Shown: positions 1-7,759 of the stretch, one piece after another
How positions within the stretch are numbered: the first letter of the stretch is position 1
How the letters are laid out: each line of letters starts with the position of its first letter
NCBI GenBank assembly: GCA_036258555.1
Contig: DATADL010000199.1
Location: forward strand, 1-28,771
Length of the DNA: 28,771 nucleotides
Reading direction: 5' to 3'
From: JALZEG01 sp036258555
GTDB lineage: Bacteria > Actinomycetota > CADDZG01 > WHSQ01
Notes under the pieces: generated by a model
Told to the model about the DNA's origin: nothing
The model's input: the letters and a program-made list of their open reading frames with translations, nothing else
Database searches by the model: none
Translations under genes and position numbers: made by a program

Positions 1-510
1 GCGCCGGCGCGCGCGGAAGAGCAGCTGCTCGAACGCGGGGACGGAGAGCCCCAGGAACGACGCGGCTTCGGAGGAATCCCAGTCCTGCACGTATCGCAAC
101 GACATCGCGACCCGCTGCCGGTCCGGAAGGCTCGCGAGGACCTGGGCGAGGACCATGCCGTCCTCGCAGGAGGGGAGGTCCCTCGCAGGCGTTCCCGCAG
201 CGTCCGCCGGGTCCCACTCGACCTCGCGGCTGCGCTTGCGGCCCGCGTCGACTGCGAGGTTCGTCGCGATCGTCTTGAGCCACGGCCACAGCGGGCGGGA
301 ACGGTCGAACGTGTCGAGCTTGTCGAGCGCGCGCAGGATCGCCTCCTGCGCCACGTCCTCCGCGAGCGCGCGGTCGCCGGTCTTCCGTGCGACGAGCCGG
401 ACGAGGCGCGGGTAGAAGCGCTGGTAGAGGTGAGCGAGCGCCTCCCCGTCGTCGCCCAGCGCGCCCTGTACGAGCGCGGCGTCCGTCAGCTCGATAGTGC
501 CCGGGTCCAT
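1..510 (-). CDS. ECF-type RNA polymerase sigma factor, C-terminus cut by the window edge
   Basis: The reverse strand is open from an ATG at 510 to the left edge, giving 170 codons with no stop. Seen: a sigma region 2 with YQRFYPRLVRLVARKTGD, then AEDVAQEAILRALDKLD, FDRSRPLWPWLKTIATNLAVD and AGRKRSRE, followed by a region 4 with LASLPDRQRVAMSLRYVQDW and the start of its helix-turn-helix (SSEAASFLGLSVPAFEQLLFRARRR). This is the layout of group 4 (ECF) sigma factors, which direct RNA polymerase to a small stress or envelope regulon. The missing end is probably short. An AGGCGG ribosome-binding site lies just upstream of the chosen ATG. The gene is divergent from the two-component pair. No anti-sigma gene is visible, but it could lie outside the window. 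Confidence 0.9.
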   Translation of the reverse strand, partial: MDPGTIELTDAALVQGALGDDGEALAHLYQRFYPRLVRLVARKTGDRALAEDVAQEAILRALDKLDTFDRSRPLWPWLKTIATNLAVDAGRKRSREVEWDPADAAGTPARDLPSCEDGMVLAQVLASLPDRQRVAMSLRYVQDWDSSEAASFLGLSVPAFEQLLFRARRR

Positions 511-574
511 CGCCGCCGCCTGAGATAGGTCGTCGGGCTCCGCCCACCCGCGGAGCCGGCCTGAGGCCGTCCGT

Positions 575-603
575 TTCTTACCAGAACCCCGCCTCGAAGG
601 CAA
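575..603 (-). promoter_or_regulatory. candidate promoter of the sigma factor gene
   Basis: On the minus strand TTGCCT (603-598) is separated by 17 bases from TAAGAA (580-575), about 65 bases before the sigma factor start. The -35 is a fair match and the spacing is right, but the -10 lacks the final T. This is a pattern match only. Confidence 0.3.
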
Positions 604-671
604 GATGCTTGTCCTGCTCTGCACGGGGGCCGCGCGTAAGGAAATGCCCCGTTCGTCCGTATTCGGTGGCG

Positions 672-1868
672 ATGAGAGCGGACCTGGTCGACGCGCGCGC
701 AGTCCCGCCGGCTCCCGGGCGCGAGCTCTCGCCGGAGGACGCGGCCGCGCTCGTGTCGTCGCTCGACCCGGACGTGACCGCGGGAACCGCGGCACGCGTC
801 CTGCTGGAGGTGGCAGGCGCGCGCTCGTGCGGCGTCTGGCGCTTGGAGGCGGGGATCGCCACGGCGATCGGCAGCGCGGTCGCGCCGGACGGGCGGCCCG
901 TGCCCGGCTTTGCGGGACGGGCGGAGCATCCCTCTCCCGCGATCGCCGACGCGGTGTCGGCCGGCCGGGGGGTCCGTTCGGACGCGCCACCGGACCGCAC
1001 GCTCGCGCCGGCCGAAGCGGTCGCCGTCCTCGTGCTTCCGCTCCCGGGCGACGCCGCCGTCGTCGCGGCGCTCGACGCCGACGAGCACCGGCTCCGATCC
1101 TGTGACGGAGCCCTGGCAAGCGCGTGCGCGAGCGCCGGAGCGGCTCTGTCGAACGCGTACGCGTACGCGCGGCAGCGCGCCGCGCTCGCAGCGGCGCAGC
1201 ACCGCGTCGAGCGGCTCGAGGCCGCGCATGCCGAGGGTCACCGCAGAGCCCGCGACACGGCGCTGGCTCACGAGCGCGACCGGATCGCCGCGCGCCTGCA
1301 CGACACCGCCGGGCAGCTCTTCGTCGCGATCGCGCTGCTCGCCCGGCACGAGGCCGAAGGCGTTCCCGCGGCGACGGACGCGGCCGCTCGCTGGCATCGC
1401 CTCGCCGACCTCGCGGACCAGGGCAAGTGGCAGATCGACCACGCCGTCGACGCGCTCGCGTTCTTCCCCGCGGCGCGGCACGGGCTCGCGCCCGCGCTGA
1501 GGTCCCTGGCGTCGTCGTTCCACGTGGACGGCGAGCTCGACGTGATCGTCGACGTCTACGGCCCTGCCGTCCGGCTCGGCGCCGCCGTCGAGCGCGCGCT
1601 CTACCGCGTCGTCCACGAGTGGCTCGCCGACGCACGGCGCTCGCGCAGCAGCGTGGTGCGCGTCGTCCTGGCGTTCGACGGCGACGTCGTCCGGCTCGAG
1701 GTAGCCGACGACGGCACCGGGCTGACCGAGACGATCCCCGACCGCGGCCGTCCCGGGACGAACGGGCTGCGCCGCACCGTCGCAGACGTCGGCGGGAGCT
1801 TCCACATCCGCAACGCCGACCCGTGCGGCGTACGCGTCGAGGTCCGGGTACCGCGAGCCAAGCCGTGA
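672..1868 (+). CDS. NarL/DegS-type sensor histidine kinase with N-terminal GAF-like region, atypical N box
   Basis: 398 residues, no membrane segments, so probably cytoplasmic. Residues about 25-160 look like a degenerate GAF sensor (AARVLLEVAGARSCGVWRL, AVAVLVLPLPGDAAVVAALDAD). A coiled region follows, then the HisKA_3 H-box ERDRIAARLHDTAGQLFVAI with the phospho-accepting His near residue 210. The C-terminal ATPase domain shows LYRVVHEWLADARRS, LEVADDGTGL and GTNGLRRTVADVGGSF. The usual N box of this family is QEaLtNa; here the Asn position reads Asp (EWLADA), so ATP/Mg binding may be altered. The ATG at 672 has GGTGG just ahead of it; an in-frame TTG at 609 is a less likely start. The stop overlaps the response regulator start (GTGA), so the two are co-translated. 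The sensed signal is unknown. Confidence 0.85.
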   Translation: MRADLVDARAVPPAPGRELSPEDAAALVSSLDPDVTAGTAARVLLEVAGARSCGVWRLEAGIATAIGSAVAPDGRPVPGFAGRAEHPSPAIADAVSAGRGVRSDAPPDRTLAPAEAVAVLVLPLPGDAAVVAALDADEHRLRSCDGALASACASAGAALSNAYAYARQRAALAAAQHRVERLEAAHAEGHRRARDTALAHERDRIAARLHDTAGQLFVAIALLARHEAEGVPAATDAAARWHRLADLADQGKWQIDHAVDALAFFPAARHGLAPALRSLASSFHVDGELDVIVDVYGPAVRLGAAVERALYRVVHEWLADARRSRSSVVRVVLAFDGDVVRLEVADDGTGLTETIPDRGRPGTNGLRRTVADVGGSFHIRNADPCGVRVEVRVPRAKP

Positions 1869-2491
1869 TCCGGGTCCTCGTGGTCGACGGCCAGCCGGTG
1901 GTGCGCGAGGGCCTGATGGCGATCCTCGACGAGCCGGGGCTCTCCGTGTGCGGGCAGGCCGGCAGCGCGGTGGAAGCGGTCGCCGAAGCAGCGCGGCTTC
2001 GTCCGGACGTCGCCGTCCTCGACGGGCGGGTCCCGGGCGCGACGGGCGTCGAGCTGTGCGTGCAGCTCGCGCGCACGGTGCCTGGCACGCGCGTCGTGGT
2101 CCTGGCCAGCTTCCCGAACGACGGCGTGATCACGAGCGCGTTCGCCGCCGGCGCGCGCGGCTTCGTCCTCAAGGAGTCCGACCCCGCTGTGATCGTGCAG
2201 GCAGTTCGTACGGTCGCGGACGGCTCGACGTTTGCGGACCCCAAGATCGCCGCGAAGCTCGTCGCGCTCGCCACGCGCGGCCGCCGCGCGAAGGGACCGT
2301 TCGACCTCACGCTCCAGGAGATGCGGGTGCTGGAGCTGCTGCCGCGCGGCCTCACCAATCACGAGATCGGCGCGCACCTCGGCATCGGCGAGAACACAGT
2401 CAAGACGCATCTTCGCAACCTGATGCGCAAGCTCGGTGCGCGCGACCGCGTCGAGGCCGCGGCGATCGCGCTGCGCGAAGGGCTCGCGTGA
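1865..2491 (+). CDS. LuxR/NarL-family response regulator with altered acidic pocket
   Basis: 208 residues. The receiver domain (about 1-120) begins MIRVLVVDGQPVVREGL, carries the likely phospho-acceptor D53 in RPDVAVLDGRVPGATG and the conserved Lys near 103 in GFVLKESDP. The C-terminal GerE/LuxR helix-turn-helix is clear: LTLQEMRVLELLPRGLTNHE, IGAHLGIGENTVKTHLRNLM, RKLGARDRVEAAA. In most NarL relatives the start reads DDHP; here it is DGQP, so the second metal-coordinating acid is Gly. The Thr/Ser switch region reads VVVLASF. The protein may still be phosphorylated weakly, or may act without phosphorylation. It starts at a GTG overlapping the kinase stop and is surely its partner. Targets are not evident; the secreted-protein and ABC locus just downstream is one possibility. 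Confidence 0.88.
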   Translation: MIRVLVVDGQPVVREGLMAILDEPGLSVCGQAGSAVEAVAEAARLRPDVAVLDGRVPGATGVELCVQLARTVPGTRVVVLASFPNDGVITSAFAAGARGFVLKESDPAVIVQAVRTVADGSTFADPKIAAKLVALATRGRRAKGPFDLTLQEMRVLELLPRGLTNHEIGAHLGIGENTVKTHLRNLMRKLGARDRVEAAAIALREGLA

Positions 2492-2821
2492 ACGTCCGTA
2501 AGGCACGGGCGCCGTCGCACGTATCCCCGTCGACACGCCGGGACGCGCGCTTTCCGTAACGCGCACATACGCCCGCTATGCGGGGTGAGTTTGCGAGCCA
2601 CGGCGGGTGAGTGGTCACCCGAAGAGATGAAGGAACGCTCTCGGCGTCAACGGAACCGGAGGTCATGGCGCGGCACGCCGTGGCCACTGAGGCGGAAAGG
2701 GGTGATCGCTGGGCGGCGACTCGATAGCGGGCAGGCCGTCCGCGGTGCGGACGGCGCAACACCGAACGCCGGATCGATCCGGCTCGACCTCAGGTCGTTC
2801 TCTCGAGACTAGGAGATCTCT
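2492..2821 (+). other. gene-free leader region with several inverted repeats
   Basis: No convincing gene lies here. Visible inverted repeats are: CCCGC-TAT-GCGGG (2572-2584); CGGGTGA-GTGG-TCACCCG (2604-2621); a 9-bp stem GCCGTCCGC-GGT-GCGGACGGC (2735-2755); a perfect 16-base palindrome (2768-2783); and CGACCT-C-AGGTCG (2785-2797). The ribosome-binding site AGGAG of the next gene is at 2811-2815. None of the hairpins is followed by a T-run. The row of stems suggests a structured 5' leader or stacked operators. I do not recognise a known riboswitch class. Confidence 0.35.
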
Positions 2822-3439
2822 TTGAAGAAGAAGCTCATCGCCATCGCGGCGGCAGCCGTCGCGATCGTCCCCCTCACGGGCTCCCCGGCGTCCGCCAGCG
2901 TCACCGGAGGGTTCGTCTTCGAGTGCACGGCGTCGCTGCCCGAGTTCCCGGCCGACGCGGGCACCGGCAGCTGCGGGAGCGCCGCTCCCGTCGGCACGAC
3001 GTCCGTCCCCTCGACGGCAACGGGCTCCGTGGCGGGCGTCACGGCCGCCAACCAGCCGTACGCGCTCGTAGCGGCCGGCGCCGGGAACTTCTCCGCGACG
3101 TTCGACTACGCCGAAGGCTGCCTCGCGGGTGGCGTCCCGCCGCCCCTCGGGACCGCGAGCGGGACAGCGACCGTCACCGGGCTCACCGGCGTGAAGGGCG
3201 GCGCCCCCACCACCGCGACCGCGACCCTCGACTTCGAGTGGGTCCGCGTCGGGCTCACCGCAGCCGTGACGTTCACCGACGGCGAGATCGTCTTCAGCGA
3301 CGACACGGCCACCCCCCTGGTCATGCAGAGCGCCGTCGCCGAGGCCGCGTTCGGCCCGGTGCTGCTGGGCAACAACTCGTGCCCGAGCGGAGGTCCGCTC
3401 AAGGCGGTCGTCGCGGGTGCCGCGGAGTTCGGGGCCTAG
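2822..3439 (+). CDS. secreted protein of unknown function
   Basis: 205 residues starting at a TTG placed six bases after a strong AGGAG. The N-terminus MKKKLIAIAAAAVAIVPLTG ends in SPASAS and is a textbook Sec signal peptide, so the mature protein (about 180 residues) leaves the cytoplasm. The rest is rich in Thr, Ala, Gly and Val with alternating hydrophobic stretches (GTASGTATVTGLTGVKGG, TATATLDFEWVRVGLTAAVT), which suggests an all-beta domain. Four Cys could form disulfides (FECTAS, GSCGS, EGCLAG, NSCPS). I recognise no family. It is the first gene of the plus-strand locus that leads into the Liv transporter and may be a surface or accessory component. Confidence 0.75.
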   Translation: MKKKLIAIAAAAVAIVPLTGSPASASVTGGFVFECTASLPEFPADAGTGSCGSAAPVGTTSVPSTATGSVAGVTAANQPYALVAAGAGNFSATFDYAEGCLAGGVPPPLGTASGTATVTGLTGVKGGAPTTATATLDFEWVRVGLTAAVTFTDGEIVFSDDTATPLVMQSAVAEAAFGPVLLGNNSCPSGGPLKAVVAGAAEFGA

Positions 3440-3457
3440 ACCCCGGAACAGGGGCGA

Positions 3458-3493
3458 CGTCGGGGGTGGATCTGTGCGGGACCTCCCCCGACG
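3458..3493 (+). other. hairpin between secreted-protein gene and beta-propeller gene
   Basis: CGTCGGGGG (3458-3466) pairs perfectly with CCCCCGACG (3485-3493) across an 18-base loop. There is no T-run after it, so it may be a weak terminator, an mRNA-stabilising stem or chance in GC-rich DNA. Confidence 0.3.
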
Positions 3494-3566
3494 CCGGCCC
3501 GCTGGAAACATCCTAGTGGCGGACGAAAGGACGGGATCGGTCGTGAGGGCAGAGCCGAGAAGAGCG

Positions 3567-6221
3567 ATGCGGCGGGGATGCGCAGCGCTCGCAGCCGCGC
3601 TGTCCCTCGGCGCCCTCGCGGCCCCCGCCCCCGCCGCCGCGCGTCGCGCCGCGTCGGCCCGCGGCGCTCTCGTCCGGCTGGGGCTCCTGCCCCAACCGCC
3701 GGTCGATACCGTCAAGCAGGGGCGGATAGTGCAGGTCGACGGCGCTCGCGACAGGCTCTACTACACGTACTTCAACGACGCCGACGGGCGCTCGACGTGG
3801 CTCGTCGAGTACGACCTTCGCACGCCGATACCCAGCTTCGTGCGCAGCGGGCGCGTCGCCGCGCCGAACGAGATCCCGGCGCCGTCTCCGTACACGACCG
3901 GGGTCGACTCGAAGCGCGACCGGCTGCTCTTCCTCCGTCCCAGCGACGTCGGAGAGAACTCGATCCTCGTCGTCGACACGGCGAAGTTCGAGACCGAGAC
4001 GATCTGGAGCCTCACCCGAGCCCTCCCGGGGTTCTTCCCGATGGGCATGACGTACTCGCCCGTCGACGATCGGGTCTACCTGGTCGGCGAGATGACCCAG
4101 TCGATCGTCGTCGGCAGCGGCGGCACCGGACGCAAGGCGATCGGTCCGGGCACCTCGATCGTCGCGCTCGACGGCGCCACCGGCGCGTTGGTCTGGGCGA
4201 CGCCGCTTCCCGAGTGCCAGCAGGCGCTGTACAGCCTGGGTCTCGGTGCACTCGTCGCGCGCAGCGAGACGAAGCCGCGCCTGCACGTCGCGTGCACGAC
4301 CGGAGGGACGGGCGGTGGCGACGCGTTCCCGGGACAGGCCGGTCTCGTGCGCGTAACGGTGGATCCGAAGGCCGCGCCACAGGACGCGCTGTCGTTCCAT
4401 CGCGAGTTCTTCCCGATATCCGGCTCGTACTTCTCGGGCAGCTATCCGGGGATCGCGTCGTTCGACCCCGGCAGCGACCGGTTCTTCATGCAGAGCCTCG
4501 CGCGCACGACGCCGGGCGCGTGGGTGTTCGACGGACGCCTGGCCGCGTGGGTGGGCTTCGTGACCGCGCCGGGGGCGAGCAACTACTGGGGCGGCGTCAA
4601 CAGCGGCACCGGGAAGTTCTACATGGGCAGTCCGTCGGCGGGGAACCGCAAGGGCTGGCTCCTCGCCACCGACGGCCGCGCCACGCCCATTCCGCAGGGG
4701 TTCGTAACGAACGTCGACGTCAGCGGGTTCATAGCCGGCGATCCCGGCAGCAACCGGCTGTTCGTCCCCGTCCTCGACGCGGACCACCCGGGATACTTCG
4801 ACCTGATCGTGCTCCGGGACGAGACGCCCGACGCGGACCCGTTGCGCCCGCCCGACTACGACGCGCTGACGAGCGACGTGCCTGAGACGACGGAGACCGT
4901 CTCCAACTTCTCCGGCGGCGCCAACGGGTTCGGAAGCCGCGCCGTGCTCGTCGGGGGATACCGCGGCGCGCTCAACTCGGCCGGCGAGGTCGTGTCGGTC
5001 TCGCAGCTCCGCGGCGGCGACCGGGGCGTGACCGCCGCACGCGTCCCCTCGCTCGACCTTCGGCCGATCGGCGCCTCCGCGACCGCGCAGGCGCTCGTCC
5101 CCGACAGCAGCACCGAGGCCGAGCTCGAGGAAGGCGCGGAAGTGGAGTGGCCGTGGACGCCCGCCTCGTGCCTCGACGGGACCGGCGAGGGCGCCGAGGC
5201 CTCCGGTGAAGGCCCGGGCGAGGCATCCGTGAGCTGCGACCTCGGCGAGGGCTCCGTGACCGCCACCGCCTCGTTCGACGCGGTCTACGGGACGGCGTTC
5301 AGGATCGGGCGGTCGACCTTCTCCGCGGAGGCGCGGCGGGACGACGAGCTCGGCGTCGTCACGACGACGACCGCGACCGCGCACGGGATCGAGCTCGCGC
5401 CCCCCGGCGCCGGGTCGGTCACCGTCGCCGACGTCGTCGCGACCGCGACGACGAGCGCGCACGGGCGTCCCGGGACCGCGAAGGCGAGGTGGGAGCGGAC
5501 GCTCTCCGGCGTGGTCGTCCGCGACGCCGAGGGCGCGGTGACGCAGCGCGTGGGCGAGTGCACGTCGACGGCGCCGGACGACCAGTGCGCCTCGCTGCAG
5601 CAGCGCATCAACGACGCGCTCGGGACGAGGATGCGCGTCGACCTCTTCCGCCCCGACGTCGTGAAGACCCCCGGGGGCGCGTTCGCGGGCGTGCAGCAGA
5701 GCGACGGGCAGTTCTTCAACGCCCGGACCGTCAACGGCCAGGGGACGAGCTTCACCGGCGAGGGCGGCAGTCGCGCGGCCCCCGCGCTCCAGGTCACCGT
5801 GTTCAACGACTCGGTCGAGCGGTCACGGCTGCTCGTGCAGGTCGCGGCCATCCAGACGAACTCGATCTACACGATCGCCCCCAAGGCCGAGTACGAGACG
5901 GCGACGCCGGTGCCGGTCGTCGACGATCCCGCGCCGCCACCGCCGGCCCCGCCCGCGGCTCCCCCACCCGCTGCGGACGTCGTGACGACGGACCTCGCCA
6001 CGCCCCCCGATACGGACGAAGCGACGGCCACCGGCGAGGTCGCGGACGTCGCGGCCCCCGTGGCGATGCCGGTCGAGGAAGCCCCCGGCGTCATCGCGTT
6101 CTTCGCTCGCGGCCCCGTGGAGGGCGTCATGGTCGCCGCGATCTGGATCCTGTTCGGCTGTGCCGGCGGCGCCGTCTGGAAGCGGCGCTCGCTGCTCGAG
6201 GTAGTGAAAGGACGCTCGTGA
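3567..6221 (+). CDS. exported beta-propeller-like protein with C-terminal membrane anchor
   Basis: 884 residues from the ATG at 3567, which has GAGAAGAG just upstream and gives a clean signal peptide (MRRGCAALAAALSLGALAAP, then APAAA). A GTG at 3543 in frame is an alternative. Residues about 40-430 repeat the blade-like pattern of YVTN/PQQ propellers: ARDRLYYTYF, KRDRLLFLRPSD, DDRVYLVGEM, TGALVWATPLPE, GSDRFFMQSL, GSNRLFVPVLDADHPG. Residues about 450-790 form a second beta-rich region. A Pro-rich linker (DPAPPPPAPPAAPPPAA) leads to an acidic stretch, one membrane helix (VMVAAIWILFGCAGGAVW) and a short basic tail KRRSLLEVVKGRS. It should therefore stand outside the cell, tethered by its C-terminus. 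Its stop overlaps the start of the binding-protein gene (GTGA). A role in presenting substrate to that transporter is inferred; no enzyme motif was recognised. Confidence 0.75.
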   Translation: MRRGCAALAAALSLGALAAPAPAAARRAASARGALVRLGLLPQPPVDTVKQGRIVQVDGARDRLYYTYFNDADGRSTWLVEYDLRTPIPSFVRSGRVAAPNEIPAPSPYTTGVDSKRDRLLFLRPSDVGENSILVVDTAKFETETIWSLTRALPGFFPMGMTYSPVDDRVYLVGEMTQSIVVGSGGTGRKAIGPGTSIVALDGATGALVWATPLPECQQALYSLGLGALVARSETKPRLHVACTTGGTGGGDAFPGQAGLVRVTVDPKAAPQDALSFHREFFPISGSYFSGSYPGIASFDPGSDRFFMQSLARTTPGAWVFDGRLAAWVGFVTAPGASNYWGGVNSGTGKFYMGSPSAGNRKGWLLATDGRATPIPQGFVTNVDVSGFIAGDPGSNRLFVPVLDADHPGYFDLIVLRDETPDADPLRPPDYDALTSDVPETTETVSNFSGGANGFGSRAVLVGGYRGALNSAGEVVSVSQLRGGDRGVTAARVPSLDLRPIGASATAQALVPDSSTEAELEEGAEVEWPWTPASCLDGTGEGAEASGEGPGEASVSCDLGEGSVTATASFDAVYGTAFRIGRSTFSAEARRDDELGVVTTTTATAHGIELAPPGAGSVTVADVVATATTSAHGRPGTAKARWERTLSGVVVRDAEGAVTQRVGECTSTAPDDQCASLQQRINDALGTRMRVDLFRPDVVKTPGGAFAGVQQSDGQFFNARTVNGQGTSFTGEGGSRAAPALQVTVFNDSVERSRLLVQVAAIQTNSIYTIAPKAEYETATPVPVVDDPAPPPPAPPAAPPPAADVVTTDLATPPDTDEATATGEVADVAAPVAMPVEEAPGVIAFFARGPVEGVMVAAIWILFGCAGGAVWKRRSLLEVVKGRS

Positions 6222-7753
6222 GCGATCAGACCGCACCCCGCACGCCCCACCGGACGGCCGCGCTCGCGGGGTGGAAGCTCACCGCGGCATTCGTCGCGGG
6301 CGCGCTCGTCGGCGCGGTGTCCGCAGTCCAGATGGTCCCGAACTTCCAGGGCACGAGCGCGGACGGCGAGGCCGTGGCGCTCGACGGCAGTGGCGGCACC
6401 GCGATCACCGGGTCGGCCGGTACGGGCTCCTCCCTCACCGCGAAGGGCGGGAGGGGGGCCGCGGGCGGCGCGGCGAGCGGGGGCGCGGGCGGGCCCGCCC
6501 TCGCGGACGGCAAAGGCGTGCTGCCGCCGGGACGCCCGGGGCTCGAGTGCGCTCCCGGCAAGAACGGCGGCTCGACCGACCAGGGCGTCACCGGCACCGA
6601 GATCAAGATGGCGACGACCGTCGCGGAGTCGGGCCCCGGCGCGGCGTTCCTCGGCGAGGTCCGTTACGGGATGGACGCCGTCGTCTCCAAGGTGAACGCC
6701 GCCGGCGGGATCTGCGGCCGCAAGCTCGTGATCCAGTACGTCGACGACGCGTGGGACGCGCAGAAGGGCGCGCAATACCTCCGCAACTTCATCCAGGAGG
6801 GCGTCTTCGCGATCCCCGTCGGGCCGTCGTCGGAGGGTCTGCGGGTCGTCATCGACTCGGGTGACATCGACCGCGCGCAGCTGCCCGTCGTCGGCACCGA
6901 CGGCATGCTCCAGAACCAGTACGTGACCTCGAGCGGCGCCGCCCAGCCGTGGGTGTGGCCGGTCGCGGCGGCCACGGTCTCGTCGGCGCGCATCATGGTG
7001 CAGGAGGCCTACAAGCGCGGCGCACGCGACTTCAGCATCGTCTTCGACAAGAACTACCGCTTCGGCGTCGAGGCCGCGGAGGCGTTCAACGCGGAGGTCG
7101 AGCGCCTGACGGGCAAGCCCGTTCCCGGCTACAACTCCCAGTACACGTGCCAGGACCAGTTCTGCGGGATCATCGGCGGCGAGACGAGCTATCCCGGCGA
7201 CGTCGCGACGTTCGAGGAAGGAGACTTCGTCGCGCTGTTCGTCGAGCCCGACACGGGCCTCGCGTGGATGAACGACCCCAACACGAAGCGCCCTGCGGAC
7301 GTGAAGCACGGCTACGGCGCCGCGCAGCCGCTGTTCACCCGCGAGTTCGCCGAGAACTGCAAGTCGAAGTGCGACCAGATGCGCGTCTGGACCGGCTTCA
7401 AGCCGCCGATCGAGGGCTACGCGAACGACCCGATGGTCAAGCAGTACGTCGCGGACCTCAAGCGCAACAAGCCCGACGCGGACGAGTTCAACGCCTTCAC
7501 CGAGGGCGGCTACGTCGGGATGCTGCTCCTGGTCGACGCGCTGAAGATGGTGGGGCCGGACCTCACGCGTGAGCGCCTGAAGACCGCCCTCGACCACATC
7601 TCGCTGCGGAGCGGCCTCACGCTCCAGGACAGGCTGCCGTTCACGCCCGCGACCCGCTTCGCCAACACGACGATGCAGGCGTTCACGATCCAGTACAAGG
7701 GCACGTTCGGCGGCTGGAGGTCGGGCCCGATCGTGCGCGACCCGAGCCCCTGA
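6218..7753 (+). CDS. branched-chain-amino-acid-type ABC transporter substrate-binding protein, membrane anchored
   Basis: 511 residues. The GTG start overlaps the previous stop. Instead of a lipobox it has a single N-terminal helix (GWKLTAAFVAGALVGAVSAV) without a clear cleavage site, then a Gly/Ala/Ser-rich tether (about 55-105), so the protein is probably held at the outer face by an uncleaved helix. The body (about 120-511) is a type 1 periplasmic-binding fold of the LivK class: GVTGTEIKMATTVAESGPGA, GMDAVVSKVNAAGGICGRKL, VIQYVDDAWDAQKGAQYLRN, FAIPVGPSSEG, RGARDFSIVFDKNYRFGVEA, NAFTEGGYVGMLLLVDALK. Extra Cys pairs (TCQDQFC, NCKSKC) could form disulfides. It would deliver ligand to the LivHMG fusion that starts six bases downstream. 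The ligand cannot be read from sequence; this class binds amino acids, amides, urea or aromatic acids. Confidence 0.85.
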   Translation: MSDQTAPRTPHRTAALAGWKLTAAFVAGALVGAVSAVQMVPNFQGTSADGEAVALDGSGGTAITGSAGTGSSLTAKGGRGAAGGAASGGAGGPALADGKGVLPPGRPGLECAPGKNGGSTDQGVTGTEIKMATTVAESGPGAAFLGEVRYGMDAVVSKVNAAGGICGRKLVIQYVDDAWDAQKGAQYLRNFIQEGVFAIPVGPSSEGLRVVIDSGDIDRAQLPVVGTDGMLQNQYVTSSGAAQPWVWPVAAATVSSARIMVQEAYKRGARDFSIVFDKNYRFGVEAAEAFNAEVERLTGKPVPGYNSQYTCQDQFCGIIGGETSYPGDVATFEEGDFVALFVEPDTGLAWMNDPNTKRPADVKHGYGAAQPLFTREFAENCKSKCDQMRVWTGFKPPIEGYANDPMVKQYVADLKRNKPDADEFNAFTEGGYVGMLLLVDALKMVGPDLTRERLKTALDHISLRSGLTLQDRLPFTPATRFANTTMQAFTIQYKGTFGGWRSGPIVRDPSP

Positions 7754-7759
7754 CGGCAC

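Noticed and set aside
1124..1864. Long in-frame extension upstream of the response regulator.
   Set aside because: It is an Arg/Ala/Gly-rich shadow of the sensor kinase in another frame; the receiver domain starts exactly at the GTG at 1865.
2580..2625. Possible c-di-GMP (GEMM) riboswitch from GAGCCACGG next to a hairpin.
   Set aside because: The GCAAA-type core and the tetraloop/receptor stems are missing; the match is too short.
2640..2735. Partial resemblance to a cobalamin riboswitch (GGAACCGG, then GCCACTG, then GGGCAGG).
   Set aside because: The box order is only loosely similar, the flanking stems do not pair as in that class, and the downstream gene is not a B12 gene.
3417..3566. 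Upstream in-frame extension of the beta-propeller gene.
   Set aside because: It overlaps the previous gene and a hairpin, and hides the signal peptide that begins at 3567.
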